From NCBI RefSeq assembly GCF_024793945.1, contig NZ_JANUSD010000001.1:62001-126000 (forward strand): 64,000 nucleotides of DNA, read 5' to 3'. Under the pieces are notes generated by a model. The model saw nothing but the letters and a program-made list of their open reading frames with translations, was not told the origin of the DNA and did no database searches. The stretch's first letter is position 1. The number at the start of each line of letters is the position of its first letter. Position numbers and translations under genes: made by a program. This DNA comes from Emticicia fluvialis. Its GTDB lineage: Bacteria > Bacteroidota > Bacteroidia > Cytophagales > Spirosomataceae. This document shows positions 61,603 to 64,000 of the stretch, in pieces.

Positions 61603-61698
61603 TTGCATAATGCCGGCCTGTATATTAAATAGAAAAGCAGGCACACCATTAAATGGAAGCTAATTTGAATGATATCTTGGGATATCCGCTCAGGAATA

Positions 61699-62034
61699 TC
61701 AATAACGGCGTCCGCCACCATTATCACCACCACGGCCGTAGCCACCGCCACCACCACGGTTGAAACCACCACCGCCACCGGCAGGTCTTTCTCTTCTTTC
61801 TTCAGCCTGATTAACAACTGCAGTACGGCCACCGATATCAGAACCATTCAACTGGCTGATTGCTTTCAAAGCGGCTGCATCGTCTGGCATTTCAACAAAG
61901 GCAAAGCCTTTGCTTCTTCCGGTTACTTTGTCAATAATAATTTTAACAGAACTTACTTCACCAAATTCTTCAAAATATTGTTTTAATTCACTTTCTTCGA
62001 TTCTAAACGGAAGACTTCCAACAAAAATGTTCAT
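61699..62034 (-). CDS. Glycine-rich RRM RNA-binding protein
   Basis: This 111-residue protein has one RNA recognition motif (RNP2 IFVGSL at residues 3-8, RNP1 KGFAFVEM near 42-49) and a C-terminal Arg/Gly tail (RRERPAGGGGGF to GGGRRY). Such proteins in cyanobacteria and Bacteroidota are cold-induced RNA chaperones. The GC-rich codons of the tail make mirrored open frames on the other strand that are not genes. Confidence 0.95.
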   Translation of the reverse strand: MNIFVGSLPFRIEESELKQYFEEFGEVSSVKIIIDKVTGRSKGFAFVEMPDDAAALKAISQLNGSDIGGRTAVVNQAEERRERPAGGGGGFNRGGGGGYGRGGDNGGGRRY

Positions 62035-62170
62035 GATACCAGTAGGATTTTAATTGATAAATTTTTGTAAATTATATTATTTAATCTTTTTGAAAAAATC
62101 AGTTGTTTATGGGCATGCTTTAAAACCTACCGCTCTTTAATAAATTACTATCACTTAATCTTTGCCTGTC

Positions 62171-62218
62171 AAAAAATAAAAAAGTGTGAAGCACATTATC
62201 GTTCCTTTCACACTTTTC
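62171..62218 (-). terminator. Terminator of recQ
   Basis: Read on the minus strand, AAAAGTGTGAA and TTCACACTTTT pair exactly round a short loop, with TATTTTTTG after it. It lies about 60 bases after the recQ stop codon. Confidence 0.8.
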
Positions 62219-62279
62219 ATGATTTTGTTGTATAATCGATTAATAATGGCAAATGCTTTATCGCTTCAAATATAAAGAA

Positions 62280-64000
62280 TTAATTTGCCATTTCCGACAA
62301 GAATTTTATTCTCATCAATCTTAATTCTTCTTCAGTTATATCGTCGCCTTCAAAAGTCTTGAGTGCAGCACGGATATTATCGGTTTCTGCGGCCATAAAA
62401 TACTCATAAATCTCGTCCTGATGTTCCTCATCTATTACCTGATTGATGTAGTAGTCCAGATTCAGCCTTGTACCAGAATAGCAGATGTGTTCAATTTCTT
62501 CAATCAGTTCAGGCATTGTCAGGTCTTTCGACTCTGCAATTTCGTCCAGATCAATCTTGCGGTCAATCTGCTGAATGATATAAATCTTTATTTTTGATTT
62601 ATTGACAGCCGATTTTACAACCAGGTCCTGCGTGGTTTCAATTTCGTTTTCTTCTACGTATTTTGAAATCAGCTCAAGAAAAGGCTTCCCAAACTTTTGC
62701 ACTTTGCCAAGGCCAACCCCGTTTATCTGGGCCAGGTCTTGTCCGGTGGTTGGGTAGGTGGTTGCCATTTCTTCCAGTGAGGGGTCCTGGAAAACCACAT
62801 ACGGCGGCACGTTCTTTTCTTTGGCAATTTTTTTACGAAGCGCTTTCAGCAACTCAAACAACGCTGAGTCAAACGCACCACCTCCGCCAGACGGCCCGCC
62901 GTTCATCTGTACGTCGTCGTCGTCACTGCTTTCGGTATTTTCGTAGTTATGGTCTTCTGATATCGTAATAGGGTAAGAGTCGGCAATAAAGCTTTTGCCT
63001 TTTTCCGACAATTTTACTACCCCATAAGCGTTTTCAATATCTTTTTCAATAAAGCCAAGCACCATCATCTGACGAAGGATAGACACCCAGTAATCGTTAG
63101 GGGTCTTTTTGTTGTCAGATTTTTTTGTGGGTTTTTCGGCTTTTTTAGGTGAGTGAGACGGACTTTTGGTAGCAACAGGGGCGTTGTCTTCCTCTTCGTC
63201 CATATCGTCATCATTAGCCAATTCTAATTCTTCTTCTTCGTCGTCTTCGTCATCCTCATCCTCTGCTTCAACAAACATGCTTTTCCCTTTACCATAAACG
63301 GCCAGCTTGTCGTGTTCATAGCTACGGATGTAAGCATTGGCTGTATTGGCTGTAAGAACATCAGCAATGTGCTGAATATCAAACCTTTCTCCCACCTGCT
63401 GAATGGCTTTTAAGGCCAGCACGGCTTCATCTTCAATTTTAAATTTCTTGGTGGGTTTCAGGCAGTTATCGCAAAAACCACAGTCTTTTTCAGAGTATTC
63501 GCCAAAATAACTTAGTAGCTGACGGCGGCGGCAGATACCCAGGTTAGAGTAAGCAACCATTTCCATCAGCAAAGCCTTGGCGTTGTCTCTTTCAGTAACG
63601 GTCTTATCTTTATTGAACTTCTCCAGTTTTAAAATGTCGTCAAAGCTGTAGAACATCAGGCAGTTTCCTTCCAGTCCGTCGCGGCCGGCTCTTCCTGTTT
63701 CCTGATAGTAGCCTTCCAGCGACTTGGGCGCATCATAGTGAATCACAAAGCGCACATCGGGTTTGTCAATGCCCATCCCGAAGGCAATTGTTGCCACAAT
63801 TACATCAGCTTCTTCATTCAGAAACGCGTCCTGATTTTTCATCCGGGTGTCGGCATCCAGTCCGGCATGGTAATGCAGGGCCTTAATACCGTTTACGCTC
63901 AGCAGGTTGGCAATTTCTTCAACTTTTTTACGGCTGAGGCAGTAAATTATGCCCGACTTACCTTTATTGTTAAGAATATACCTTATTAATTGCTTCTTCG
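62280..64000 (-). CDS. recQ: ATP-dependent DNA helicase RecQ, 5' end beyond window
   Basis: About 573 residues of the C-terminal part are visible and the frame runs open to the window edge. The second helicase domain shows GIIYCLSRKKVEEIA, VIVATIAFGMGIDKPDVRFVIHYDAPKSLEGYYQETGRAGRDG (motifs V and VI). The zinc site is CRRRQLL..CGFCDNC. The winged-helix RQC domain is split by a strongly acidic insert (EDEDDEDDEEEELEL ... DDDMDEEED) and a Lys/Ser/Pro linker. An HRDC domain (LFELLKALRKKIAKEKNVPPYVVFQD) and a C-terminal extension follow. It unwinds DNA 3' to 5' in repair. The first ATG inside the window is internal, not the real start. Confidence 0.95.
   Translation of the reverse strand, partial: KKQLIRYILNNKGKSGIIYCLSRKKVEEIANLLSVNGIKALHYHAGLDADTRMKNQDAFLNEEADVIVATIAFGMGIDKPDVRFVIHYDAPKSLEGYYQETGRAGRDGLEGNCLMFYSFDDILKLEKFNKDKTVTERDNAKALLMEMVAYSNLGICRRRQLLSYFGEYSEKDCGFCDNCLKPTKKFKIEDEAVLALKAIQQVGERFDIQHIADVLTANTANAYIRSYEHDKLAVYGKGKSMFVEAEDEDDEDDEEEELELANDDDMDEEEDNAPVATKSPSHSPKKAEKPTKKSDNKKTPNDYWVSILRQMMVLGFIEKDIENAYGVVKLSEKGKSFIADSYPITISEDHNYENTESSDDDDVQMNGGPSGGGGAFDSALFELLKALRKKIAKEKNVPPYVVFQDPSLEEMATTYPTTGQDLAQINGVGLGKVQKFGKPFLELISKYVEENEIETTQDLVVKSAVNKSKIKIYIIQQIDRKIDLDEIAESKDLTMPELIEEIEHICYSGTRLNLDYYINQVIDEEHQDEIYEYFMAAETDNIRAALKTFEGDDITEEELRLMRIKFLSEMAN

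Noticed and set aside
61669..61986. 105-codon plus-strand frame rich in Thr/Ala opposite the RRM gene
   Set aside because: Mirror of the Gly-rich codons of the RNA-binding protein. Not a gene.
62280..63842. RecQ as a complete 520-residue protein starting at 63842
   Set aside because: The frame continues upstream without a stop to the window edge with clear helicase sequence (GIIYCLSRKKVEE), so that Met is internal.

Overview
The window comes from a Bacteroidota genome, probably a member of the Cytophagales. The evidence is a SusC/SusD pair, many lipoproteins with short lipoboxes, TAnnTTTG-type -7 boxes with few Shine-Dalgarno sequences, RHS proteins of the 'YDPWG / NGKE / YDYGARMYDPSIGRW' kind, and a zinc-ribbon LacI regulator. 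The exact genus cannot be read from the sequence alone.

Layout. (1) 1-9.7 kb is a catabolic and uptake locus on the minus strand. SusC and SusD come first, then a bile acid:sodium symporter family transporter, a secreted RraA-like protein, a Tat-type enolase-superfamily dehydratase and the first codons of another gene. It is divergent from a LacI-family regulator that carries an extra N-terminal zinc ribbon. The pathway looks like import of a sugar acid or similar carboxylate, followed by dehydration and further breakdown. (2) 9.7-11.2 kb is a long AT-rich non-coding leader holding a 91-bp tandem duplication. (3) 11.2-35.7 kb is a large Wzx/Wzy-type exopolysaccharide locus. It has a 29-residue membrane peptide, a Wzc-like co-polymerase/tyrosine kinase, a flippase, a pyruvyl transferase, several glycosyltransferases and acetyltransferases, a polymerase, GDP-fucose synthesis (fcl, gmd), a lipoprotein/YjbH/beta-barrel module, a WcaJ-like initiating transferase, a CapC-type phosphatase and a Wza-like export lipoprotein. 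The middle (about 18.7-24.8 kb) is much more AT-rich than its flanks, as expected for exchanged serotype genes.

(4) 36.3-39.2 kb is a tightly coupled three-gene unit: a membrane protein of unknown function, an HTTM-like membrane protein and an FAD oxidoreductase. (5) 39.5-43.6 kb holds stress and regulatory genes: a DUF892 ferritin-like protein, a lone response regulator, an AraC regulator divergent from a cyclophilin-like protein, and a Crp/Fnr regulator. (6) 43.8-49.7 kb is an RND efflux operon with an unusual small flavin-reductase-like protein at its head. (7) 49.9-55.1 kb is an array of three 5'-truncated RHS C-terminal cassettes, each with a small lipoprotein gene. They are separated by repeated spacers with paired hairpins and sit next to tRNA-Leu and tRNA-Gly. 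I think this is the most interesting structure in the window: a cassette store of RHS tips with candidate periplasmic immunity lipoproteins, two of them a recent and already decaying duplicate.

(8) 55.6-64 kb is ordinary chromosome: hisIE, a phage holin family 4 membrane protein, a peroxiredoxin, a secreted DsrE-like protein, an AraC-VOC-DUF3052-like trio, one-chain L-serine dehydratase, a DUF1080 protein, a glycine-rich RRM protein and a recQ helicase cut by the window edge.
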